35,602 nt of DNA, from the NCBI GenBank assembly GCA_001724265.1, contig MEDY01000344.1, forward strand, positions 1-35,602, written 5' to 3'. Positions 27,989 to 35,602 of the stretch are shown here, in pieces (positions within the stretch are counted from its first letter, which is position 1; each line of letters starts with the position of its first letter). This stretch comes from Rhizaria sp. SCN 62-66. Taxonomy: Eukaryota; Rhizaria, unplaced. The position numbers and the translations under genes are program-made. Under the pieces are notes generated by a model that made no database searches, was not told where the DNA came from, and saw only the letters and a list, made by a program, of their open reading frames with translations.

Positions 27989-30900
27989 ATGGACTCGATT
28001 ATCACAGCCCTTCTCGAGGTACGTCCACCCACTAACTTCACTCATCCACATCGCCAGCTCTCTTGACTAGTCTGCCAATGAAGACACTGCTAAGACAATC
28101 ATATATCTGGACGACAACTGCATTACATTACTCTATTCCAGGATGGCTTGGTTGAGTCCGCAAACCTGCTCTGCGACCTGCACGGCTCGCATCCGCAGTC
28201 GCACACGTTCGCGCCGCTCAGCGGGACAGTCTGGGGCGATGCGCTCGCGGCCTGGGGCGAGCACGGCCGCGCGCGCCAGCTCTACGCCGCCGTCCCGGCC
28301 ACGCGTTTTGCGGGCCCCGCCGACGTGCAGTTGCTGACCGTGCTGTCGCCGAGCGTCACAGCGCCTGCGCAGTGCCCCAAGGCGGTCGCCGCACTGCGTT
28401 GCGCTGAGACGCACGCCCGCTGCGGCGACGCCACTGCCGCGCTGGCCGCGCTCGCGCCCTTCGCCCCCGCGGCGCTACCTGAGCCCGACGACGCTGCGGC
28501 CCGCGCCGCAGCGGCCCACGGCGGCGCGCTGGCCTATATCACTGCCTGCGGAGGAAGTGCGCTGCCGCTGCGCGGACTGGTGCTACTGGCGCGTCTGCAT
28601 GATGACGCGGAGCCCTCCGCCGCGCCTAGCGCTGCCACTGTAAAGGGCACTGCGGCCGCGGCGTGGGCGCTTGTTACGACGCGCTGCCCGCTCGCGCTTG
28701 AGGCTGCAGTGGCGCTTGTCTGCGCGGGCTACGGTGCGCTGGCCGCACAGCTGCTCGTTCAACTCTACCCTGACAGCAAAGACGTCGCTCTCGCGTCAGT
28801 GGCGGCGGACGGCGCCGCGGTGGCCGGACAGCTGCCATGCGTGCTTGCCGCGATGGCCGCGTACCGCGCGCGGTGCCGCGAGCGCGACGGCAGTGGCGAC
28901 TATGACGACACCGAGAGCATCGATGGCTCCGACAACAACGATGAAGAGGAAGGAGGAGAAGAAGACGGCCACAACGCGAACGCAATGTGCGACGACTCAT
29001 TCGTGCTCCCGCGCCCGCGCGTGCGTCCGCAATCCCGACTGGCCGCTGCGGCCGCCGCTGCAGCCGCGCACGCCCGTTCGACAGCCGAAGGTAGCAGTGG
29101 CGGCACGAGCGGGAAGCTGGGTTTCGTGTCCCCGCTAGCTGCGCACGCAGCATCCTTGCGTTCGCTCACAGGCCGGCTTGCGCACCGCGTCTCGGGCATA
29201 GGCCTGCCCGGAAGCACTGCAGTTGGCGCAAACGCCGCAGCCGCCGGCGGGATGCCTGCGCCCGCGCCTCAGCGCCGCACGCTCACCCGCACCACGGCCT
29301 ACACCGCTGCCGCTGCTGCCGCGGCTTCGGGCCCGTCGCTGGCGCCGACGCCGGCCACAGTGGCGCGGCCCCGGCGCGGCACGGCGGCCAAGCTCTGCTT
29401 TGACACGCCGGCACTCGGCGCAACGCCGGGACCTAGCTCTGCGACTGCGAGTACTGCTGTTGTTGCTGCTGCTGCTGCTACGGGTACGGTGCCACCGGTT
29501 ACGCCGCGGGGCGCCAAGCGCGCGTTCCCTCGTCCCAGCCTTGCCCCGCCCTCCGCGGCCGCAGCGACCGCCTACGGCCACGGCCACGGCTCGTTTTCGC
29601 TGGCGACGCCCGCCGCGCCCGCGCCCGCGACGACTGCGCGCACCCGCGGCGCCGGCGCGCTACCCGCGGCCCCTCAGCGCGCGGGCGCGGCGTCGCGCAC
29701 TTCCCTCACTGCCAGCGCTGCAGGGTTTGCGCCCGTACCGATGGTTGTGGCCACGCCCGCGCCCGCCGCGAGCGCTGCAGTGCCCGCGTCAGCTGTGGGC
29801 ACCGCGCGGGTTGGCACGCGCACCAGCGCTCGCGCACGCAGCTCGCTCGCCCCGGCCGTCACGCCCGCGGCTGGCTTTGCAGGCGCCGGTGCAGCGCCGG
29901 CGACTGCGGCGCGCGGACGCGGCGCCACCGTCGCTGCGGCCACCGCAGTAGGTGCGCGTGCGCCCGCGCCGCCGGTCAAGGCGGGTCGCCGCAGCTCGGC
30001 CGCAACTGCAGGCTCGGCTCGCGCGCCGCTGACTGCGGTCCCGCTTGCGCTTGGTGACAGTGACGACGGCGATAGCGAGGACGACTACAAGCATGATAGC
30101 CGCGTTGTCGGTTTCAGTCTTGACGACACAAACGTCAACGACGAAGATGACGTTGACGATGATGACGATCAAGATGTTAACGCCGAGGCCGATGACAACG
30201 GCGAGGACGAGGAACAGTTTCACGACGCTGAAGTCTGGAACGGCGACGACTCGTTCGCGCTGAATCAGGCCGTCGCCGCCGCTGTGGCTGCCGCAGCTGC
30301 TGCTGCGTCGCCGCTGGGTGCCTCCGCATCCGTTGAGGCCGCTGCAACTGCGGCTGCGCTGGCTGCTGTGCGAACGCAGCGCGTGCGGCGTAACCCCGCT
30401 GACGTGCGTTTTGTGCGCAATCTGAAGGCCACCGGTGCCGCTCTTGCGGAATCACTGAAGCTTGCTGCCGACGCCATTGCGCTCTGGGGAAACAACAATC
30501 TCATTGAGGTACGATAACTGCCGTTTTTTTACAAACTATAAAGAACGCTCCACGATTTATATGTTGATAGAATTTTGCGCACTACGTTGTGAATATCACC
30601 TCAACCATACTTTGTATACTGAATTCTCTTTCGTAGGCATCGACTCACTTGCAGTCGCACCTGGTGGCGCGTCACCCGCGCGCAGTGACAGCGCTACTGT
30701 TACAAGCCACGGTTGAGGCGCAGTGGCGCTACCCATCGCACGTGGCCGCACTGCTGCAGCACGTGCGCACGGTGAGCCCGCTCGTCACAGTCGACATGGA
30801 CATCCTGTTGCAGTGGTTGCTTGAGGCAGGCGACTCCGTGGGGGCGCGCGCGCTCTTCCACAGCATGATTCAGCATGGTAACGCGCGTGCGCGTTGCGGG

Positions 30901-31902
30901 ACCGGCGCCGCGCTACCCGCGCCCGCCGCTGGATCTGCGTCCGGCGCGGCGCCCGCTACGCTCGCCCCGCCGCCGCACGCGCTGCTGCCGCCGAGCTCGG
31001 CCGCGCTCGCCTTCCCGCGCGCCGCGCGCGGCGAGCTGGCCGTCGCCGCCGCGCTCTGGCGGCTCACCGCCCCGCTAACGCTTGCGCTAACGCGCCTTGT
31101 GACTGGCCGGCCCGCGCACAGCGTCGACGCGCTGTTGGCCGCCGTGCCGGCGCCGCCCGCGCGCCGTGCCACGTACGCCGTGCTGCGCGCGCGCGCCGCG
31201 ATGAGTCCCGCCGCGCTCGACGCCGCCACATCTGCAAACTCCGCCAGCGGGGAGCCCCCGCTGAGCGCGAGCGGCGTGCTCGCGCGCGCCGAGCTCGAGG
31301 CCGCGCGGATCGGCGCGCTTGCCGCCGCGATGGGGCCGGCGCGCGACCGGCGACTCGCTGCTGCTGCGGCGGAGGCGGTGTTCACCGCGGCTACAATCGC
31401 CGAAAACGCAGTCAGGACGGGTGAGGTCGCTCCGGGCGCCGCGGCCAACGCGCTGGTGACGGCGCGCGTGGAGCTGCTTAGCGCGGCCAAGATGGCCGTG
31501 TTGACCGCGACCAAGGGCGACGGCAAGAGTCCGTACTTGCGTGCTCTGGCGTGCAAGGCCGTGCTGCTGACCGCTACGGGCCCCGAGCGTGCAACGGTCG
31601 CCAACTCGCTGACAGTCAAGCTGCGCGACATCCTGGGCACGGACCCGGCATGTGGCGAGGCGGCGATGCTGTTGGCGACACTGGCCGTGCGCGCGGGCGG
31701 CGCGGGGGCCGCGACGCTCGTGTCGGCCGCGTGCGAGGCACTGTTGCAGTGCGCGCGCGCGTCGCGGGCGCCGGAGCCGCGCGTTATGGCGGCGCTGGGG
31801 CAGCTTGCTGAGATGGCGCATTCCGCGGGGCCCGACGCTGCGGCGCGGTACTTGCGCTATGCTCGTTCTGAGGAACAAGACGGTGAGGCTGACAATGAGT
31901 AA
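27989..31902 (+). CDS. APC7-like subunit of the anaphase-promoting complex (three exons, 10-codon first exon)
   Basis: The exons are 27989-28018, 28142-30508 and 30637-31902 (TAA), all phase 0, giving about 1220 residues. APC7 is a tetratricopeptide-repeat scaffold of the APC/C ubiquitin ligase. The N-terminus, MDSIITALLE joined by splicing to DGLVESANLLCDLH, resembles plant APC7 (ITTLLEHGLYDSAQML). It is followed by a GDALAAWGEHGRARQLY repeat, an ALRCAETHARCGDATAALAAL repeat and TRCPLALEAAVALVCAG, in the order seen in APC7. About 480 residues of acidic and Ala/Pro/Arg-rich sequence then interrupt the repeats. Helical repeats resume near residue 770 (NNLIEV, then exon 3 LLQHVRTVSPLVTVDMDILLQWLLEAGD) and continue to an acidic end. 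A stop just upstream (27968) and no other Met support the tiny first exon. Family call is by remembered similarity; another TPR protein is possible. Confidence 0.62.
28019..28141 (+). other. Intron 1 of the APC7-like gene
   Basis: Donor GTACGT, acceptor ATTCCAG, 123 bp, phase 0. It contains a CACTAAC branch-like motif near the donor and joins the 10-codon exon to the long exon 2. Confidence 0.75.
30509..30636 (+). other. Intron 2 of the APC7-like gene
   Basis: Donor GTACGA, acceptor TTTCGTAG, 128 bp, phase 0 and AT-rich with a TAA directly after the donor. Removal joins NNLIEV-type repeat sequence to STHLQSHLVARHP in the same helical register. Confidence 0.8.
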
Positions 31903-32160
31903 GTGTGGTGTGATTACGTTTAATGTTACCTAGAACTTTGAAAAATATGTCAATTTTAAAACAAATTAAGTAAATAAAAAATCGAACTTAATCATATTTT
32001 TGTGTGTGTGAAGTTACGGATTTATTCTAAATAGTATTAGTGGCATGAAGCTGATGGGGCAGCAAACTTCACAACTGCGACGGGCACTACGTCAGTCACA
32101 TGGGGCCACTGATAAAATATCGCAAAACGTGCCACAAACAGCGTATAGTAGTATGGGGGG
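31903..32160. other. AT-rich junction between host gene and virus-derived segment
   Basis: This follows the APC7-like stop and holds an AATAAA at 31973-31978, a likely poly(A) signal. After about 32040 the sequence becomes mixed in composition with no gene visible. The border of the viral insertion probably lies here, but I see no target-site duplication because the other end is outside the window. Confidence 0.4.
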
Positions 32161-32165
32161 GAGCG

Positions 32166-32505
32166 GACTATAACTCACACGAACAAAAATGAACTATCGC
32201 ATAAGTCATCACAACTCACACGATCATAACTCAGTCACTGAGGACCAAAAATGAACTATCGCATAAGTCATCACAACTCACACGATCATAACTCAGTCAC
32301 TGAGGACGAACTATCGCATAAGTCATCACAACTCACACGATCATAACTCAGTCACTGAGGACTATAACTCACACGAACAAAAATGAACTATCACAACTTA
32401 CACAATCATAACTCAGTCACTGAGGACTATAACTCACACGAACAAAACTCAGTCACTGAGGTCTATAACTCACACGAACATAACTCACACGAACATAACT
32501 CACCA
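32166..32505. repeat. Complex tandem repeat array with five copies of a near-palindrome
   Basis: Three perfect 55-bp units lie at 32191-32245, 32253-32307 and 32308-32362, followed by shortened, shuffled units. The core CTCAGTCACTGAG (6-bp inverted arms around one base) occurs at 32230, 32292, 32347, 32412 and 32448. AACTCACACGA-type words fill the spaces. It lies 3' of the capsid gene. Protein-binding iterons, a replication origin or a terminal region of the element are possible roles. Confidence 0.8.
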
Positions 32506-32661
32506 TCCATGCTTTTTAAACCCCTAAATAAAACTCAGTGACTTCATAGGTCAACCCTCACACACTGTCTATCATAAAAAAATTGCCAGCATAATGTTCG
32601 ATGACGTTTACCAACAACGCCCATCCATCGGCATGCTGACAGGCTCTCAACACTCGTTTCG

Positions 32662-32787
32662 TTAACCCATGTTTACCACTAGTTTGCTGACCATATCCGT
32701 TAGCTGAGCCACTGTTTGCTCGAGCTCTGCGACTCGTTTCTGTAAGCGCTTGTGGGAAGCGTGCAGATGATTTACAGAATGCGACTC
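32662..32787 (-). other. Leucine-zipper-coding stretch in the -1 frame at the capsid 3' end
   Basis: Relative to the capsid frame, the -1 frame is open from 32787 to a TAA at 32664-32662 and overlaps the capsid stop. It encodes HKRLQKRVAELEQTVAQLTD and onward, with Leu/Val at successive heptad a and d positions for four heptads. No ATG opens it. It may be a C-terminal trimer-forming coil separated from the capsid by an indel, or be reached by frameshifting. Confidence 0.45.
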
Positions 32788-34544
32788 TTAACAGGCTCCT
32801 CGTCAAGCGAACCACCACGCTTAGGCTTCAAACCGCCAGCGCTCGTGTTACTACGTGGAATAAACCCACCCTCAGCCTCTGATCCACCCTTAAGCGACCT
32901 GTAAATGTCAACCCCCGACTTCACTGCATTGAAAACAGCAGGCGCTGCCTTAAGAATACCACGACCGAGCCCAGCAAAGAACGAGCCAACACCTGCGCCA
33001 AACCGCTTAGGAGTGAACTTGAGCACATCACCGAGGTCAGACAGGATCTTCTTAGTGCCATCACCGTCAGCAGACACACCACTGACAACGGTAACCAAAC
33101 CGCTAATAGGGTCAACAGTCAGATGCTCTTGGACAACGTTGCACACATAGGGTTCAAAGGTGGCACCAGCAGCAGCGCTAGTGTTAGTGATCGTAAACGA
33201 CACACTGAGAGTAGCATCAACACGACTACCAACGACCAGGTTCTCACCACCGAGACCGATGTCACCATGCTCAAACGATAGGATGCAGCTGCCACCAGCC
33301 ATGTAAGCAGCCAGATTCTGATTGCTACCATTCTTACAACTCAGCTGCCACAGAACCTCAGGCGACATGCTGGTAAAGGCATTCTGACCATTAAACGATA
33401 CAGTCACACTGCTGATTTGTGCATAGTTATCACCTGTAATCATCTGTGCACCATCAGTGGCACCAACACCTGCAACTCGAGGTGCGCAAATGATCAGCTT
33501 ACGAGGAATGACACCGATGTTGACACTATTGACATAGACCTGTGCCGAGGGGGCAGCACCACCACTAGCGGTAAGCGCAATAGCCTCTTGCTTGCGGATT
33601 ACATAGTTGTTCATAGGATACACCTGCACCTGCTTCATCGGTCCTGCACGAATGCTCTCATGCGGTGAGACAACGTTATAGTAGAGAGTAGGCGACTCGG
33701 AAAAGGCAACCTGCATGCCACCGTTGGTAATGGTGTGAGACGCTTCGACGCTGCGAAACTTAATCGTGTCACGCCACTTACCCTGATCAAACGTCAAGGA
33801 GACGTTGACCGCACCACAACCAATTAGACCAGGTGACTTGCCATCAATGCTGAACAGATCGATGGGAAGTGGAAACATAAAGGTGTTGGTGATAGTCGAT
33901 GTATATGCAGCACCGTTAGTTAAAAGTGTAGCAAGAGGAACCACAACATTAGCAGCCGTTCGAACCACCAGACTGCTATCAGCCGAACGACGAGCGCGAC
34001 TATAGCTATAAGCAGTGCCAAGCGCGCTACCAAACGGAGCAAGATCAGCGCTAGTGGTGCTAAGGTCTGCCGACAAGTCAGGCATCGGGTAACTCGATGA
34101 CAGGTTCTCATCACCAACGTCAAACAGGTGTTGACAGATGCGAGCAAGCTGAGACGATGACCGGTCAATAGTAACACCACCAATTGTGATTGCGCAGCGC
34201 GACATTGCACGCAACATAGCCAGACTGCTAAAACACCAGTTGTTCTGCGAGGCATGGGTATTGGCGGTGCCCACTGCTGTAAACGGAATCGTGTAGGTCA
34301 TGGGAATCTTAATCCAAATAGAGGACCCAAGCAGGTTCTCCTTCGAAACTGCGAACGAGAACTCACACCCACTAGTGTTCTGACCGTTCAGCGACTTGGC
34401 CACACGAAAGTCAGTGTTGACCGTGCCAGTAGAAACATCGATGACGCTCTTGCTATGCAGGCCACTAACATCGGGCCACGATGGGGCATAGATAATATTA
34501 GACTTAGTTGCTGTCTCCATTGCTAATAAGTTAGACTTATTCAT
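32772..34544 (-). CDS. Virus capsid-like protein (major capsid candidate)
   Basis: The gene encodes 590 residues from MNKSNLLAMETATK; a second ATG at 34520 is also possible. The frame extends upstream to 34664, but that part overlaps the neighbouring gene, so the shorter start is chosen. The protein is rich in beta-prone Ser/Thr/Val/Asn segments. Several look like jelly-roll strands: IWIKIPMTYTIPF, MLRAMSRCAITIGGVTIDRS, NTFMFPLPIDLFS and VNVSLTFDQGKW. The size suits a double jelly-roll major capsid protein of polinton-like viruses or a parvovirus-size capsid. Near the C-terminus a Gly/Ala/Phe-rich amphipathic stretch (GAGVGSFFAGLGRGILKAAP) could contact membrane or nucleic acid. It is 49 bp downstream of the PLA2-domain gene on the same strand. 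It ends in TAA. The capsid role is inferred from composition and the PLA2 neighbour, not from a proven homologue. Confidence 0.55.
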   Translation of the reverse strand: MNKSNLLAMETATKSNIIYAPSWPDVSGLHSKSVIDVSTGTVNTDFRVAKSLNGQNTSGCEFSFAVSKENLLGSSIWIKIPMTYTIPFTAVGTANTHASQNNWCFSSLAMLRAMSRCAITIGGVTIDRSSSQLARICQHLFDVGDENLSSSYPMPDLSADLSTTSADLAPFGSALGTAYSYSRARRSADSSLVVRTAANVVVPLATLLTNGAAYTSTITNTFMFPLPIDLFSIDGKSPGLIGCGAVNVSLTFDQGKWRDTIKFRSVEASHTITNGGMQVAFSESPTLYYNVVSPHESIRAGPMKQVQVYPMNNYVIRKQEAIALTASGGAAPSAQVYVNSVNIGVIPRKLIICAPRVAGVGATDGAQMITGDNYAQISSVTVSFNGQNAFTSMSPEVLWQLSCKNGSNQNLAAYMAGGSCILSFEHGDIGLGGENLVVGSRVDATLSVSFTITNTSAAAGATFEPYVCNVVQEHLTVDPISGLVTVVSGVSADGDGTKKILSDLGDVLKFTPKRFGAGVGSFFAGLGRGILKAAPAVFNAVKSGVDIYRSLKGGSEAEGGFIPRSNTSAGGLKPKRGGSLDEEPVKSRIL

Positions 34545-34576
34545 ATATGCTATGAGAAAAAAGATGATATAGAAAT

Positions 34577-34589
34577 GTAAACGGTTTAC
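34577..34589. repeat. Near-palindrome between the two viral genes
   Basis: GTAAACGGTTTAC (6-bp arms around one base), with a further TGTTTAC beside it, lies in the 49-bp gap before the capsid start. It is a candidate promoter or operator site of the capsid gene. Confidence 0.35.
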
Positions 34590-34593
34590 ATGT

Positions 34594-35602
34594 TTACTTC
34601 TTAGGAGGACGCCCACGCTTCTTTGGCGCAACAACCGGGGTGCCAGTGACAGCAGCTGCTGCATAAGACATCGCGGGTGCTACTGTCACAGAAGGTGCAG
34701 GCCTTGAGAATGCCTTTAAAAAGTCAGTCTCATCATCATAGTCATCCAGCTTGCTATCACTGCCAAAACCAGACAGATGTTCAACTGATGTCTTTCGCTT
34801 ATCAATTTGATCGTTGACCTCCGCAATACGCCTGTTGAGCTCCTTAGTAATTGCTGACTTCTCCTCCTTCCCTAGTTTAGAATAAGGTGCATCTTTGTCG
34901 CGTTTCAGCTTCGTATACTCCTTACGAAAATTTTCAAGCTTATCACGCCGTTCAATGAATCGCTTATTTGTTTCATTAATATCATCGACCACCTCTTTGC
35001 GAAACACGGTTAACACATCTGACTTACTACGAGCTAGCATACTGGCGGCAAACGAGGGATCGCTCTTCAACCTATCCATCACCACTTTAAAACCAGGGTG
35101 TGATCCAATTTCAGCACTCAGATTCGACTTGATATAGTTTTCAAGGTCAGTAAGACCAGTAAACGTTACACGAGGCAAACTGGCAAGGTCAACCTTGTGA
35201 ACAGGATGATTAGCAACACGGCGGCTGCCAACACTCGGTAGCCCTGGCATTACCATCTGAACAGCACCACCGCTAGTGGGGTCATGTAGAGCACGACCAA
35301 CAAGGTTCTTCTCAACCCATGCCTTGCCACTGATAGCCATCTTAATGATGCGACCAGCAAACCCACGCTCAGATGCTGGCAGCTGATTGATGCGCTCGAT
35401 CATCTCCTCGTCAGCCTTGTGGTATGCCTGCATCCGCTCAGCAGGGTCGGTGATGGTTGTTGCAATGCGCTCATATTCAAGGTCATGCAGTCGGCTGATG
35501 TTATCCAGCGCTGAGGTCGGCGGGGTTCCATCGTGCAGCACCTTTGGGTCAGTGCCAGGACCAGTGAAGTTGTGCGACGGCCAGTGAGGACCTTCCTCAG
35601 GA
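34594..35602 (-). CDS. Protein with viral-type phospholipase A2 domain, coiled coil and AT-hook tail (5' end beyond window)
   Basis: At least 335 residues are visible; the frame is open to the window edge. The start is not seen, since the apparent opening at 35541 is only GTG. The first visible part has HNFTGPGTD, matching the calcium-binding YxGPG loop, then LDNISRLHDLEYERI, with the catalytic His-Asp pair at 35487-35482 and the following Tyr. AYHKADEEMIERI resembles the ADEEF helix. This is the layout of the PLA2 domain in parvovirus VP1, which breaches the endosome during entry; similar domains occur in other small DNA viruses. A Lys/Glu-rich coiled coil follows (about 34760-34960), then a tail ending in KKRGRPPKK with an AT-hook RGRP core, suited to binding DNA in the virion. 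Here the PLA2 protein is separate from the capsid. It ends in TAA. Confidence 0.75.
   Translation of the reverse strand, partial: PEEGPHWPSHNFTGPGTDPKVLHDGTPPTSALDNISRLHDLEYERIATTITDPAERMQAYHKADEEMIERINQLPASERGFAGRIIKMAISGKAWVEKNLVGRALHDPTSGGAVQMVMPGLPSVGSRRVANHPVHKVDLASLPRVTFTGLTDLENYIKSNLSAEIGSHPGFKVVMDRLKSDPSFAASMLARSKSDVLTVFRKEVVDDINETNKRFIERRDKLENFRKEYTKLKRDKDAPYSKLGKEEKSAITKELNRRIAEVNDQIDKRKTSVEHLSGFGSDSKLDDYDDETDFLKAFSRPAPSVTVAPAMSYAAAAVTGTPVVAPKKRGRPPKK

Larger units (their letters stand above)
32041..35602 (-). mobile_element. Virus-derived (endogenous viral) segment, incomplete in the window
   Basis: From the repeat array rightwards, GC content is lower than in host genes and the Ala/Gln homopolymers vanish. 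Two adjacent minus-strand genes encode a capsid-like protein and a protein with a viral-type PLA2 domain. No introns or in-frame TAGs occur. The left border is approximate and the right end lies beyond the window. A polinton-like or other small DNA virus integrated in the host is inferred; a free viral contig joined by misassembly cannot be excluded. Confidence 0.6.

Noticed and set aside
32166-32505. CRISPR array
   Set aside because: The repeats are directly joined or shuffled rather than separated by unique equal-length spacers, and the genome is eukaryotic.
32558-32818. 86-codon minus-strand ORF overlapping the capsid end
   Set aside because: Its translation has no clear structure, and a different frame of the same stretch carries the regular leucine-zipper pattern.
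32772-35602. Assignment to parvoviruses
   Set aside because: Only the PLA2 motif is shared. The PLA2 and capsid are separate genes, and the capsid sequence shows no parvovirus signature that I can recognise.

Overview
The window looks like a GC-rich, intron-containing nuclear genome of a protist, with a virus-derived segment at its right end. Reasons for a eukaryote: families such as anoctamin, XRP2/TBCC, ELMOD, DHHC palmitoyltransferase, PrimPol and APC7; four clear GT-AG introns; long AT-rich spacers; and very large Ala/Gln/Ser/Gly-rich insertions inside otherwise conserved domains. I cannot name the organism.

Layout, left to right: anoctamin/TMEM16 protein (14-4765, +); XRP2/TBCC-ELMO fusion (5383-7950, +); PrimPol (8195-12679, +); membrane-anchored 2OG-Fe(II)-dioxygenase-like protein (13536-15059, +); three-exon DHHC palmitoyltransferase (15640-20497, +); unknown Q/A-rich protein (21385-25131, -); unknown basic/acidic protein (25495-26388, +); membrane-anchored thioredoxin-like protein (26584-27570, +); three-exon APC7-like APC/C subunit (27989-31902, +). 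From about 32.1 kb the base composition changes and the content becomes viral: a palindrome-bearing tandem repeat array, a capsid-like gene (32772-34544, -) and a protein with a viral-type phospholipase A2 domain that runs off the window (34594-35602, -).

The main discovery candidate is a nuclear genetic code change. Three genes are interrupted only by in-frame TAG codons (5716, 6511, 8519, 25528). In the XRP2 domain the TAG sits inside the conserved fold, at the position that is Glu in human XRP2 and TBCC. No gene here ends in TAG: terminal codons are TAA or TGA, and both viral genes end in TAA. The simplest reading is that TAG is sense (Glu or Gln most likely) and only TAA/TGA stop.

Read that way, the second gene is one 855-residue protein joining two different GAP domains for Arl2/Arl3-type GTPases, both with their key arginine. 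Other points are a shared TGATCGTCAA-like element about 80-170 bp before several start codons, a uniform GTACGW donor in phase-0 introns, and a perfect leucine-zipper heptad pattern in the -1 frame right after the capsid stop. The host genes are unrelated housekeeping and signalling genes and form no operon.
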